DNA from: Podocnemis expansa
Taxonomy: Eukaryota; Chordata; Testudines; Podocnemididae
Reading direction: 5' to 3'
Assembly: GCA_007922195.1 (NCBI GenBank)
Contig: ML681971.1
Coordinates: 23,997,264-24,061,263 of the forward strand
Length of the DNA stretch: 64,000 nucleotides
Positions 9,745-24,700 of the stretch are shown piece by piece. Every line of letters starts with the position of its first letter. Position 1 is the stretch's first letter. Under the pieces are notes generated by a model. The model ran no database searches. It worked only from the letters and a program-made list of their open reading frames with translations, and was not told the DNA's origin. A program made the translations under genes and the position numbers.

Positions 9745-12700
9745 CTGGAAAAGACCAAGACATGATTTTACTGTAGCAATGAAGCCCATTTTAAGAGGTG
9801 CACAGTGTGCTAGATGCTGAAACATAATAATGACAAACTGTAAATGAGCACAAGGCATATGACAAGACAGATCCCTTCAGAGTTATTCAGCCAACAGGCA
9901 TTAGGTTTGTTTTCAGTAACAGAGAGCTTTTTGCTTTTAACCATGATTTTTTTCGTCAGACAGAATTGCAGTGCTTTTAGGGTGGTTAAAGGATAAAAAT
10001 CCTAATATAGAGAAGCGAAGGCAGACTATTAAGATGATATTGGTTATAAACCCTCATGCTGCAGGACATAAACCACCTTCTGCCTAATGAAAGTCAGGAA
10101 GGTATGTTGCTCATGGGCAGGTTAGTCCATAACTGCTTATTGCAGGGAAAGTTGTTCCTTTCTCTGAAGCCACAGCTACTGGCCACTGTTAGGGACAGGA
10201 CATCGGACTAAATGAGCCACTGAACTGATTAAGGAACTGATTAAGGAAGACAGCTCTTATATCCATGTGTCATACTATAAGATTTTGCAGGAGCTCTGCA
10301 GGAACCCATGTAAAGAACTTGCTAGTCATTTTTTTCCAAGGCCAATAATATGTCTTCTTGTTTACATTATTTACTGTGTCTCCACTTGTCACGCTGTTGC
10401 AAAAAAAGCAAAGACCATCCTGGGATGTATTAACAGGAGCACTGTAATTAAAACAGGAGAAGTAATTCTTTTGTTCTACTCTGTACTGATTAGGCCGTAG
10501 CTGCAGTATTGTGTCCAGTTCGGGGCACCTCATTTCAGGAAAGATATGGACAAACTGGAGAAAGTCCAGAGAAGAGCAACAAAAATGATAAAAGATCTGG
10601 AACACTTGACTTACAAAGGAAGATTCAAAGAGCTCAGTTTGTTCAGTCTGGAAGAGAGAAGCCTGAGAGGGGACATGATAGCAATTTCCAAGTACCTAAA
10701 AGGTTGTTACAAAGAAGAGAGAGAACATTTTCCCCCCCCCATAACAACTGATAATTGGACAAGAACCAATGGGCTTAAATTACAGCATGGGAGGTCTAGG
10801 TTGGACATTAGGAAACAACTCCTACCTGTCAGGGTAATTAACTACTAGAATAAATTGTCTAGGGAGGTTGTGGAATCTTCATCATTGGAAAGTTTTACAA
10901 GCAGGTTAGACAAACACCTGTCAGGGATGGTTTAGGTGGTATTTGGTCCTGCCATGAGTGCAGGGGACTGGACTCGATGACCTCTCATGGTCCATTCCAG
11001 TTCTATGATTCACCATCTCACAAATCTTTTTTTTTTTTTTTAGATTCCTAAAAACCTGGCTTTTCAGGGGCTTGTCATTTCACACCAGCAGAGAGCTGTA
11101 ACACAGCAGAGAAATAAAGTGTTTGTTTGTTTATTATTTAGAAGATGAGAAATATGTCTGAAAGAACAAAATGTTTTAAATCCCCTTTGGGACTCTCAAC
11201 CAAGAGGCAGAATGTGAGTGCAAAACAGATATGATGAAAAACAGACAGCAGGCAGATTTCCTGAAGTGTTCAGCACCCAGCATCTCTCACTGAAAATCTG
11301 GCCAGACAGCTAAGGAATGCATGGAGTTTGCGCATAACACAGAGTGAGATGCTAAAATTATTTCAATGTATGAGCCACAAATTCATTGTGATTTTAAAAG
11401 CAACTGAAAGGACCCAAGAGAATTTATGAAATAAAAATGACCCCAAGCAAATTTGACAGAGGCAGAAGAGTGAGTCAGTAAGTAGCTGCATATCAGTTCT
11501 TCAATGTCTAAGAATTATTGGATTTAGTTGTGCTTAGGTACTGGAAATTTGATGCTTAACTTTGAATTTGGTGGCTTGCAAGTGTCCTCACTGCTAATAG
11601 GATTTGTGGCCTTTGGCACAAAAAGCACAGGCTTCTGGAACTAAAGGAATAGGTGGCAGCAGTAGTAGCCTCTTATCCTCTGTGCGGACCAGCCACTGTA
11701 GAGGAGTGGGTGCACTTGGCATATGTATCAGACCCATTAACAGGTCTCAACCTGTGATGTACTAGGTACTCACTGGAAAGAACAGAGAGAGAGAGAGGAA
11801 GAATGAGTCAGTGGGCAGAGTGCTAGCCTGAGCCGTACACACCTGTGTTCAGTTCCTGCTCTGCCACAAACACCCTTTGTGATCCTAGGCAAGTCATGTA
11901 GCTTCTATGCCTCTCAGTTCCCCAGCTGTAAAATGGGGATGACATCACTGCTCTGCCTCAGAGGAGTGGCGTGCAGATAAATACATTAAAAAGACTGTGA
12001 GGTGCCCAGACACTAGTGTGATGCAGTCCAGAGAAGATCCATAGACAGGCCTGCTCCTATTTAAGTCAATGGGAATTCAGCAATTTCAGTAGTAGGAGGA
12101 CTGGACTTTTCAGTTTCAATGGGAGCTGAGAGTTCCAAGCATCTTTAGGGAGACACTCAGCATCCAGGGGGATTGTGCCCTAAGCTGGTGGCTGGTAGAA
12201 TCTGAATGTCAGCAGGACATCAGGAAACAGTTCAAAAGGGGGCAAGAAGTGTCCATGCTCCTTCCATGGTTCGAGGAGTCCCAGATAACTTTTCTCTGGG
12301 ATAGGAACATTTTATCCTCTATACACACAGGCTTTAGCTGTTCAATCCTTGCAATTTCAGTGATGCCATATGGTATGTGTAAGGTAATATGATCAGTGTT
12401 AATCCCCAGGCCCTGCTCTCTTGTGCACACAGCTGATATGGACACAGCAACCTGATTAATAGATGTCAGGCCTGCAAAATTCTCCTTTACTCCTTCAGTT
12501 ACCCACAACAGAGATGATATTTTACATGAGCTGTGACTTACCTGTACATGAGGTGGGGCACTTAGTACATATATGACAGCATTGGCCATATCTTCAGCTT
12601 TTAGACACTGGAAAGAAAGAAGCAATATTAACCGAGACAAAGGATAAATTAGGACAATTTAATAGTCAGATTCCTCAGTTTTTAACGATTAACAACAGGT

Positions 12701-15700
12701 CACAACAAAATCACCTAGTGCACGGGGAAAAACTGCATTAAAGATGTAACAAGGTAAATTGATTGCTTTTGTTTTTGCTGTTATTACTATTAAAAAGTAC
12801 TGCCATGCACTAGCTGAGATTAGACCCCCAGTGTGCTAGGTGCTAGACAGAACATAAGAAGTGATGGTCTGAGAAAGGCCAAAAAAATTGGTTGATCTTT
12901 ATACATACACATTTTTGTAGACAGGAAAATAAAAAAGACTGAAATACATTAAAAATCTACAAGCATGTTTGGCGGTCTCTGCAGAATGTGAGGTTCCGTC
13001 TGAAGAAGCAAATCCTGCTGAGGTGCTGAACACACAATGAGTCCGGAGCCACCTCATCTCCCATTCATTTTGATGAGCGTTGACGACACTCAACATTTTT
13101 CAGGAAGCACTCAAAGCTCTAACAATGAGAGTCCTGTGGCACCTTAAAGACTAACAGATTTCTTCAGGCATAAACTTTCATGGGCTCCAACCCTCTTAGT
13201 CAGATGCAGGAAACTCAAAGCTCTGCATACTTGGAGCCCTAAAAGATTATTTGTCAAAACAAGATCATTAACCATGCAATCAGTGTAATTTTCCTCTGCA
13301 TTCCTTCCTCAGTTCCCTACCCTAATGCTCTCATAGGTTGCAGCAGCTCTTTCTGGATCATTATCATGAAGTTTAAAAGCAAATCCGGTTTCCACCAGCC
13401 CTGGAGATATACACTGAAAGAGAACAGAGCACATTTAAATAGGATTTGGAACTCCACTTTCATTAAAGTTAAAAAAGACATTTTAGGAGAATAGATACTG
13501 ACTTAATGATCACTGTAGGGGATTACCATGGGGATCTCATAAATACAGACCATACTACATCACAAAGAAACAGTTCAACACAATAAAATAACCTGCTATA
13601 AAGCAGAGGTCTCAAACTTGTGGCCCAAGAGCCACATGCAGCCCCTAAAGTTTATTTCTTGCAGCCCACAACAACACTATCACTATTAATATTTGCAATA
13701 CCGTTGTGTGAAAAGGTTTCACTGGTGTGGCCCTCAGGCTACCATACTAAGTCCTCATGCAGCCCACATGGTGATTTGAGTTTGAGACCCCTTTTATAAA
13801 GTACAACTGCTGAATAAAATACCAGTGAGCACCAAGCTTACTAAACAGTTCAACTAAAGCTACTATCTGATGAGTATTAGCCATTTGTACTATCTGACTG
13901 GTATTAGCCATTTGTAATGTATTCTCCCTGCTTCTTCAGTAAGTTACTGTACATTTTATGCACCCCAAAAATGTTGTTCCCCCAAATAATCCACATCTCC
14001 TGTCTCTTGGTCCTCTTCCCCAACCCCTTCCCAGGAGGGAAACAGAGGCACAGGAGAGCCAAGTGAGTTGCCCGAGGTCATTCAGTGAGTCAGTGATGAA
14101 GTCAGCAGAAGAACCCAAGTCTAATGATTCGCAGTGTGGTGCTTTGTCCATTCACATTTCCATACTAACAGCTATATGAGGATCTTGAAGCACTTTTAAC
14201 ATGAAGTGAGCCTCCTCAAACACTGGTGAGGAAGATATGAATTATTAACTCCATGTCACAGATGGCGGACCTGAGGCACAGAGAGGTTAAATTTCAGTGC
14301 CCTTAATTTTGGTTGCCTCAACTTTTGAGTATTTAGCTTGGAGAAACTGGGCACTGGTTTTCAATGTGTGGCATACTGAAAACTGTGTTAAAATTGTAAG
14401 GTGTCACTTCAAATTTCAGGGATTCTTCCTACTTTCAGTTGCCAGTTGGGGGCAGCGTTCTGGGGCCCCTCTAAAAATAGAGGAACACACCAGAATGCAG
14501 CATTCCGGCATGTTTCCCCTTACTTTAGTTTAACCCCTGGCCACAGCCCCTACCCAGCCAGAAGACACAGTCTCCGGGCAGCAGGGAGTCAACTCAGTTT
14601 TTGAATCTCCCGAGCTGAGCAGCATGCTCAGGACAGGAGCAGCTCTCCCTGCCCCCAGGTAAAACTTCTCTAGCCAGCCTGCCCCAGCACTGCTGCTTCC
14701 TGGCACTGAGCTGGAAGCAGGCTGAGCAGGGCCAAAGAGAAATGGCCAAGGTAAAAAGACCTCGGCTCGGCTTGTGGTAGCCCTGCAGTAAGGCTGAGGG
14801 AAAGGCTTTCGGGGGAGGGGGTGTGTGGAACTGCTGGGGGACAAGGAATGCTACTTGGAGTTGTCTGGGGCAAGGGGTGTGTGTGTGTGTGTGTGTGTGT
14901 GTAGCTGGGGTTGTGGGGTGTAGCTGGGTGTGTGTAGGGGGTGTGTGTAGCTGGGGCGTGTAGTTAGGAATGTGTGGGGTATGTGGAGCCCGGGGGGATG
15001 TGTGGAACGGAGCAATAACTGATGCATGTGGTACTGAGAAGTGGTTGCAAATGCCTGCCTGGGCTGGGGCCAGCAAATGCATGAGGGGGGCCCAGACAAT
15101 ATGGAAAAGGGGCCTGGATGATTTAGGAAGGGGGCCCACCAAATTATATTTTAACCACTGGGGGCTCAGTAGGGGAGCATGTGATATAAGCCTAGCAGTA
15201 GTCAGTCAGTCAGCAGACAGAAAGACAACCTAGGATAAGGGGGGTGCATTGAGCTTCTGTTTTATGGAGCAGACTGCTTTCTCTCTGCCTGGTGTTTTTC
15301 GGGAAGGGGACTCTCACATGTTATTATTCTGATTTCTAAGAAACTAAGTAGTTCTATGTAAAAACTTGCCAGTAAGCATTTTTGTGTTTTTATACAATGT
15401 GTGCGCACCAGGAAAAAAAACCAACATAGTGGCACTGAGAGCCTGCATGTTTGAATAAAAAGTGTTCAGCACCCTTGAAAAATTGGACTTGAAATATCTG
15501 AAGTTTGTATGCCCAGAAGTTGAGGCACATAGCAAGAAAAGACAAAGTCAGGAACAAGTCTTCAGCACTCTAGTTTAGCAGAGCTACCACCCTTTACTCA
15601 AAAACATCCCTCAAAGGTAAAGCTCCACAGGCACACCATCAGCAAGCGCTCTACTGTTCATTAAAAATGGCAGAGAGAAAAACCACTCACTGTAGCTCGT

Positions 15701-18700
15701 ATATGAGTCTTGGCTTCTCTAAGTTCTTGTCTGAGCCCCTCTGTTAATGCTGTAACAGCATACTTGGTGGCACTGTAAAAGTGAACAACTGACTGTGGTA
15801 CAACACTGTGGCCATTCATGCTGAGAAGAGAACAGAAAGAAGGAGGTGAGAGGGCAGCAGGAACCAGTACCATACACAAAAATTGAATTATTGCCAACCT
15901 AGTGAACAACATGAGCAGATACCAAGCCAACATTGATGAGCAAATAAGGCATTTCCCCTTTCCCTGCTCTGAGCTAGGAAATGAGTCATGAGGTGAGAGT
16001 AGTGAAAGAGTACAAATGATAAAATAAAATGGGGGAGGAGGGGATACAGGGTTTTGTTGTGTTTTGTTTTTTTCCCCCCTTTTTTCTAAATAACCAATTT
16101 CTAGAGGTAGCTGAAAAGTTTGGACTTTTCAGAAACATTTTGGCAGCATTTTTATGACCATCTGTCCTGGGTCTGACCAGTTTATAGAGTGGTCAAAATG
16201 ATTAAAAAATGTGAAGTTCAATTACAATTTTTTGAAAAGCTTTTAACTGGGTCTATTGATTTTTTCCCCAAAAGAAATTTTAAAAAAGGATCTAGAGAGT
16301 TCAGATGCATCCTAAAGACTGAGTTCCTAAGTCTTCAATATGTGATGACACAAAGTCCCTGTTTACACTGTGTGGTAACCATAGGTAGCCAATCACTGGT
16401 AGGGTAACCAGAAGTCCTAATTTTATAGGAATAGTCCCAATATTCCAGGATTTCTCTTATATAGGTGCCATTACTCCCTCTCCCTCCGCTTCAGTTATAG
16501 GCCCATTACATAGGGCATGAAACAATATGGAACTAGTCACCAACACACACTGGTAGCCTGCTGCAGCAATCTTTGGTATCAACAACAGAAAGGCCAAAAA
16601 ACATATGTGGACAGAGAAAAATCCCAGTTACATACAGACTAACTTCAAGAGAGACAGGCAGCAGGAGAGTCAGGGATTTGCAGCTGCACATTGCAAAGCG
16701 ACAAAGAAAACAGCAAAAAAAGCCAACACACAGCAAAGTGGAGCTATTTTCAGGGCAAGGCATAATTCAGTCTCTCACCTGTTAATGTTAATAATATGGC
16801 CATCATCAATGTTTCTCTCCTTCATGGACTGATAGACCTCCCGGGTGCAGATGCTTACAGCCAAAACATTGACCTGAAACAGCAGGAAAAAGATGTAGAT
16901 TAAAGCCCACCGCAGTGAACATGGATTTCATGGTTATCTTTGTATGCTTAGGACAAATTCTGCCTTGACTTACACCCCATGTAACGAAGCTGCAGCCAAA
17001 GGAATGGGTTTTGTTTAAATATACTAGCATGCACTTTAAACCCAGCCATAGAGGAAAACATGGCTGGAACCAGGACTGGAGACTTGCAAAGAATCCATAG
17101 CCAGCAGAGACTTCACAATTGTCACTACAATGCAGACACTGTCATTCAGAACCTAACAGGATACAGTTTGGCTCCTCCAGCTTTCAAATGCAGGTTCTTA
17201 CTACTAAAGCTTAAAAAGAGACCCTCCATCAGCAATCCCCACTGCAAATCCTGACACAGGCTCAAGCCATTTTGATTCGATCCTGTAGGGTGCAGTGGTG
17301 ACCCTTATGACTAGCTAGTTTGTTACAGCATCTAACAGGACTTTTTAAGTTTGATGATATACCATAACAACCACCAGCAACATTCATTTAGGAAAATGAA
17401 ATTCTCTAGGCTTGTTCTCAGCCACTATGAATTTTATTTAGTGATTATAAAACAAAACAGGGAGAAAAGTCATTTTGACTGGTTTTAAGTTGCAGGAAAG
17501 TGAAAACCATATTTTTTTCATTTCAAGTTTTTTGTTGCATGAAAAGTCTTTTTACTCTGTGTTTGTACAACAGCTAGCGCAGTGGGGTCCTGGTTCATAG
17601 CTGGAGTGCCTATGTGCTATCGTAGTACAAGTTAAATAAATAAATTATAGGGATTTTTTTTAAAGGTAAATTACACACTGGCTAAATGTACAAACACTGC
17701 CTGGGCATATAGCCAGCACAATGCCATCACATCAGGAATTATGAAGCTGAAATCCTCACACACCAGGTTAAAAATTTACCTGGCTTATGTGGGAGATAGA
17801 GTATCTAGAGGTCTCAGCAAAAGTTGTCCAGCATTCCAGGGCTGGAGTAAAGCCCAGAACAGGCAGGGTATTTGAAATCTATTTGATTTCACAGTCAGCA
17901 AGGTCACAGAAAGTGTGAATGGATTGTTTCAGTCCAAGTCTTAAACAAACAACAACCAAAAAAAACCTTTGAGATACAGATCTTGGCTTTTAGTAGCGCA
18001 AATGCCTCCATATACACCAGTGCTCCTTTCTGTGAAGTAGTAAAGTCATAGTTTAAAGTGTTCAGGTCAGACTCTCAGCTGACATAAAATGAGCATTATT
18101 CTGCTGAAGTCAATAGAGCTGTGCCAACTTGCACTAACTGGTGATCTGGCAGCTTGCCTCACTGTTAGGCTATTTGAAGGAGCAAGGACAGTGGGTCATT
18201 TCTGCAATGTTTAATTTAGAGAGCTAAAATCATCATTATCTTTCTTTATAACATGCAGTTACAATTGGGGAGAATGCCAAAAAGTAAATGTTTTACCATT
18301 AAAAAAAAATCCCACCATGCTATGCATCTTATTAACTGCCCTGCCTTAAAGATAACTGCAGGGAAATCGATAAGTAGCAACAAAGAGCCTCCACAACTTA
18401 GATGGACAAAGGTGAAGCTGCAGTCACCAACATTTGCTCTGCTCATCCCAAGCCTGTTCCCCCATCTGCAAAAGTGTCTGACGAAGTGGGGTGGTCGTCC
18501 CACAAAAGCTCATGCAATAAATAAATTTGTTAGTCTTTAAAAGTGCCACAGGACTCCTTGTTTGTTTTGCTGAACTAGATTGACATGGCTACCCTCTTTG
18601 GAACTTGTCAACATGCATAGAGCTGCCAGTTAACAGGACTCTGTGCCTCACGTTGTAATGTACTGTTGCTTTGCAGATATACACAGCAGATGTATGGCTG

Positions 18701-21700
18701 AACTGCAAAAACATCTTTGGTCAATGAACAACCATCAAAGGACCCAGAAAGCCAGGACTTTTCACCCAACACTGCACCATGCAACAGTTACTGAAGGTGA
18801 TGGTATGTGCACTGTAATCTTTTGCCTCTGGGCTGGAATGCAGCCCGCATGGAGTGGATGGAAGGTTCAGCTTCAATTCATAGCTGTAAGTGTCAGTGAG
18901 TAGAATGTCAATGAGTTATTCAAAGATTACTAAGTAAAATAAGGTGCGTCCACACCATGTGGAGCTCCAGAGACACTCCAGTGCAGAAAGGGAAAGGCAG
19001 AGAGAACCTGAGTCTGGTCTCATCCAGAGCACAATATTGTGTACAATGGGAGAACAGAGAGGAGAATGGAAGCCTCATAAACCTGTGGATAGAAGTGGGC
19101 AGAAGAAAGGAAGGATGGTCCTACAGTGAAAGCACCATACTGGAGTCCTGTCACTTAAAGGCAATGGTTTTCAAAAGTAGGGTTGGGACCCAGTACTGGT
19201 CACAGCACCCCCTGCTGCCACCACCAAAAGAAGTAATTGATGGGTCACAGGCATAAAAGATTTTTCAATTGGGTCCCAAGGAAAAGATTTTTGACAACCA
19301 CTGACTTAAAAGTAATTCGCTACCTATTTCAATGAGAGTCAGGCACCTAAATTCCTTTGAGGATCTGGGGGCCTGGGTCTTTTGGATGGTGTGGATGGAC
19401 ACAATGGGATTATAACCCATTTATACAATATGTGACAATTTTAGAGCACTATGGAGGAATTAATGAATATGTTCTCATATGAGAATGACCCTTCCCTTTT
19501 CCTCTGAAGCAGATTAACCCCTCTGGGGCTGTAATTATGACCAGCTTCCCTACTTGGGCACCCTGATAGAGGCCAGCCATGAATCACTCCATTACAAGTC
19601 TCAAGGCTGACAGAGGTTGCACAAGGTGGCAACTCTTGTATGTTTGACAGCCTGTTTCTTTGACTTATCATCTGTTTTCTGGGCATAAGTCTAGCTGCTG
19701 AAAACCCCTCTGTGCCAGAAGATGCTGGGATTATTTTCAAGGTTTGGCGAGGTGTGTATTCCTATTTCAGTCACCACTTTGTGATCACAGAGAACAGTCA
19801 CATGACTGGTCATTGGGCCTTGAGACTGGGGAGGGAGGGAGATTTTCAACATCCCACTGGGATTTATACTCCTTAATCATATCCACCCCTAGTTCACACC
19901 ACAGCCAGGAGTGGCATTGTGTGTGTAGAGATAAACCATGCTGAGGCAGCAAACATTGTGTTCATTCTGCCTATGATTTTATGAGCAGGCTGCTTAGCTG
20001 ATGTAAAATCAGTATGGCTCCATCAAAGTGAATAGAGGTTCACTGATTAACGCCCAGTGGGGATCTGCCCCATCACTTGTAAAAGCTTTCCTGTTTTTGA
20101 TTAGAGGGGTTGTCGTCTTTGATCCATCTTGCTGGGATCTGACCTTTCTCAGTTCTGACCTCCTCAATTTGTCTGCTACTTAGTGCAGTTCTACCTGGAC
20201 TGATTCCAAGAAACAAAACTCAATAAAGAGATACTGGAAAAAGGGGGCAGTTGCTTCAAGTCCTAAAATAGAACCAGCTGAGCACTATACAACCAAGATC
20301 TCTCTCCTCATAAGCAGATGTCAGCAATGGATTGGCAAGAGGCCATTTTTCTGCCCATCCAACTGGACACAAAGTACCATAATACAAAATGGAAACGGGG
20401 GAAATTAAGACAAAATGATGGTGTTTCTAAGACACAGGTTTCTAACCAACAGAGGAGTGATGTTCTGAAACAGCCTTCCAAGGGGAACACTGGGCACAAA
20501 AACCTAACTAGTTTCAAGACTGAGCGTGACAAGTTTATCAAGGGGATGTATGATGGGACAGCCTAATTTGGTCTTTGACTACCAGTAGTAAATACGAACA
20601 ATGACCTGTGATGGGACATTTGGGTTCTGAGTTACTACAGAGAATTCTCCCTTCTGCCCTTCAAGTCTATGAGTGTAACACCAACCAAATCTGAGGTCCT
20701 CCCCAAGACACACTCCTGCTAATGTCAGCAGGAGTTCACTTGACCAAGGAATGATAAAAAACTCAGGGACTGTTCTTTCCAGTTGCTCCCATTCCTGCAT
20801 TTGGGGCAAAGTCACAAGAGTGGCTTTAGATCACCTTCCACTCGCCAAATACTGAAGCCATGCAGGAGCCTCACCAGCCCTTGCCTTGAGATTGCTCCAG
20901 CATAACCTTCTCTGAGCCCTGTGAAGCAGAGAATAGCCATAATGTAGTATATGACAGCAACCCCCCCCCCCCAATGTACCTCCAGGCTTCTTACACCAGG
21001 ACTGGAGCCATAGGCCCTGATGCTACCTCCACACCATCCAAGGAAGTCCTTTGTACAAGAGGCATTTTGTGGATAACTTTGGGCTAGGGGATATTTCGAT
21101 CCATTTTAAGGCCTCTTCAGGCTGTTGGAGTGGCATAAAGGAACCCTGTGTGGAACTGCAGCCAAGTCATCAATGCCTGATTCAGGTTACAGACGTCTCT
21201 GAGTCAGGAACCTAGAAATTGCCAGAGGGGAGAAGCTCTGAGGTCCATTTAGTCCAGTCTCTGATCATGGCCAGCACCAGATGCTTTAGAAAACAGTTTA
21301 GGAACCCTGTGATAGGCAGATGTGGGATGATCTGCCCCTGTTGGTCTCATAACCACTGTTCCCTCTTTAAGCTGTGCACATGTGCATGTGCACACAGGTT
21401 GTGAAACCTGTTCCCACAACAAAATAAAGCACACACAAAAAAATTCAACAGTGTTAATATTAGCACACACAAAGAAAAATTTTTGCACAAAGAATTTTTT
21501 TGCACACCACAGCCTACGATAAATTAGAGGGAACGTTGCTAATAACTAGAAAATATGAGGCTGCACCAGAACTCAATCAGATTCCCAACATTCAGCTCCA
21601 CATAAACACATACAAGACCCAACATAACTCAGTCTCAAACACTGTATATTTGTTAAGTGCCAACAGCTTCCTCAGTGCTGTAGAGGACAGAAAGTGGAGG

Positions 21701-24700
21701 TAGGCCCTTGCCCAAGAAGCCTGCGATCCTGGGGAAGGGAAATTAACACAACAATTTAAGAATAAAATATCAGGTGACAGGGAACTGGAACCCCACAGCA
21801 GAGTGGAGCTGTAATAAATAAATGACAGCACTTCTTTGGCTGGTGGGGCTACAATAAGAGGTTTCAAGAAACAAACAACAGATATTCTTAAGTCAATTTC
21901 AAAACTCCCCAAAATTAAAAATCCTTTCCTCTAAATTTAAGGCCCAAAATGCCTAACAAAGGACTCTAAGGTTATGGAGGTTATTTTTCCCCTCTTTCAG
22001 GAGAGTAGGGCTTTGAAATGCTTCTGTTACACCCTTCAAAATAAAAGCATTAACTGTCATTTTTCCTCATGCAGACCATCTGAAGAAATTATTTACATAT
22101 GGTTCTGAGCTCTGCCAAAGACCCATTGGCCCATGAAAGGAATTGGCTGCCTCTGAGTCAAGAAACTACAAAAGTTTCAGAAATAGACTAGATGTGTGTT
22201 GATAAGAGACAGCACCCTGCACACATAGCCCTCAGATAGACCTGTAGTCACAGAGACATCAAAAACCGTACTGCCAGACCAAAAGCTATACACAGATAGA
22301 GTGTGTACACTGGCAGAGAATGAGATTTCCAGGCTGTAAGGTCTCAGCTGTAAAACAGAACTAATCAAAAGGGTGGGGGGGGAGTCCCAGAGCTATTTTT
22401 AACACATTTTCAGTGTTTACTGGCAAGTTAACAACCAAGAGCTAGATTCAGTTGAGCTGCTCAGATCAAGACAGATAATTGGACACTGGGCCTGTGGTTT
22501 CCATGGGTTTCAGCTCCACATTAAAATTGCTGTTGAAACTGAATTCATTAGATACAAGATAGGTTTGGCTCTCAGTTGCTGACTGTCAATAAAGCAAACA
22601 TTTGGATCAAGTTTGGACATCATGGTTTAATCACACATGGCATAACAACACCCTGACAATTAATGGCACAGCTACATCAGAGCAGACACACATAGATATG
22701 CCATCCACATACAATGAGCAGAACATGCACTTCCAGTGTGGAGGTCTCCCTCTGTTATGTCCCATAAAATAAAATTAGAAAAAATAGAAAAAAGGGGATG
22801 GAGAAGAAGAGAAAACAGAAAGCATCTCTCATGTTGTAAGATCCCAAATCACCTCTTAACCCTCACTCCATAGCAGAGGGACTTCCAATATTTAAAAACA
22901 TCATGTAGTACAGAAAACAGAAGCATAAATATATGTACTTAGCATCGCCAGCTAAAATTGTGGCTTCATTATGGTAGGTACTGTATGTATATACTATAGG
23001 AGACAGTCCCTTCTCCATAGAGCTTGTGGTCTAAATAAAAAGACAAATAGAAAGCAGGAGAAAAGTGCTATTATCTTGATTTTACATAGAAGAAACTGAG
23101 GCACAAAGAGGTTAAGCAATTTTTCAAAGGTCACATCAGGAGTTTGTGACAGAGCCGAGAACTAAGCACAGATCTTGTGCACCTCAACCACAAAATCAAA
23201 TTTCCTTCTATAGTTTCACCACCACTTTTATCCTCTCTCTACAGATACAAGACAATGAAATGGAAGAAAAAGAGAGGATGCTAGATTTGAGAATCTCAGA
23301 CTGCAAAGGAATTGCTTATGGAAACTTTGGAAGAGCTAATTTCCACTTCCCCCTTTCTGCCCTTCAGACTCCACCCACCTCAACAGAAAGCAGAGAACAG
23401 GCAAAACAGATGTCTGTACAAGCTTCTACAAGCTAATAAAAATATATAACCACATAAGATGAAGATAAGGAGTTTGAAGTGAAGATTAGGCATGCTGGAT
23501 CAGACTCTCAACTGGACATCAATGAAGCTATACTGCTTTTCACCAACCAGGATTTCAGCCAAACAATATGCAATTGTTTTTTTCTTTGAAGAATCCATGC
23601 AAATTGCTGACCTGAAATACGCCTTCTCTGGCCATCTACACGAAGCAACCCAACCAAAACCTGGCTGGGCATAAAATTGCAGAAGAGTCCTGTTCTGCAT
23701 GAAGTCACAGCAGGGAACAAATGCAATGTAATGCTTCGTAAGAAGTTAACTTAGGAAGGACGTGGCAGAGCTCATCCCAAAAGAGCAGCAATAGTTTCTG
23801 GAGCACAGACACAGCTGGGCCTTACCAGTTTGACACTGACACACATGTACACCCTCTGTTGGGCTGACTCCCCACAGGCCAAAAGATCAAATTGGCACAT
23901 TCATGCTGAAAGCCTTGATCATAAACACCACAACTAGACTTCAAGCACGTAAAATGCCAGTAGCTTCTAAATTAGAATTCTCTGTTGCCAGTTGGTCAGG
24001 CTAGGGTGAGATCCAGGTGGGTCAGGGTACTTAGTAAGGCCATGGTTTGCCCAGAAGCCCTGAGTCCAAATCCTGCCTTTGACTGGAGCAATCCTTCATG
24101 CACAAAGAGTATGGTATGGTGCCTTCCAGGCTGCTGTCCAGACTCCTTCTCACCCTTCCACGCAGACTGCAGCGGAGGAGCAGGATGTGCAGCTCATTGC
24201 AGAGGACTGGCTGTTGGTGTGAGAGAGAGGCTGTGGATTCAAAACCTACTGTGCAGGTGGCCTCTCCATGTGACCTTGGGTTAGACATGATCAGCCTCAT
24301 CCCTCTATTCCCCATTTGGGGACGGCAGCACTTTGCTGTCCCCAAGGAGTGATCTGAAGATTAAATTCATTATGACTAAGAGGTGCTCAGATATTAGAGC
24401 AATGAGGGGCCATATAAATACCTAGGAAGACACCATAGTGTATTTTTAATTAGAGTATCCTCTCCCAATCCCTGCTCCTTATTTCCCCACTGTCTCTGTG
24501 TTTGGTTTTCACTCCACCTGGCAGTCTCTGCTCCATTTCCCCACACACACATTTTTTTTTTTGAGGTAGACATTTCCATCTATTTCTTCTCCCTTTTTCC
24601 ACAATCTCTCCCCTACTCTGATCACTCTCACAATCAGGCAAAACATACTTTCCCATTCCTAGCACCCTGCAACTCTTAAAACTGAATCCAAACGTGGTCG

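Larger units (their letters stand above)
9745..12541 (-). other. DHRS11 intron 6 (phase 0, 2.8 kb)
   Basis: Donor GTAAGT is at 12541-12536 and acceptor TTTTCCAG is at 9752-9745. It contains a decayed LINE-tail repeat (about 10020-10230), a CR1 3' end (10390-11010) and a CORE-SINE (11815-12015). The rest shows nothing recognisable. The 143-aa frame at 12209-12640 is exon 6 read through into this intron. Confidence 0.9.
13414..15690 (-). other. DHRS11 intron 4 (phase 0, 2.3 kb)
   Basis: It contains a hAT element (13604-13793), two reverse MIR scraps (14030-14160 and 14170-14300) and a GT-rich minisatellite (14876-15010). The 182-aa open frame on the minus strand at 14594-15142 is low-complexity translation of that minisatellite. 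Confidence 0.85.

Noticed and set aside
12209..12640. 143-aa single-exon protein, minus strand
   Set aside because: Only its first part is coding (exon 6, 12542-12607); the rest is read-through past a clear GTAAGT donor into intron 6.
14594..15142. 182-aa open frame, minus strand
   Set aside because: Translation of a GT/GGGG minisatellite (Thr-His-Pro repeats); low complexity and no partner exons.
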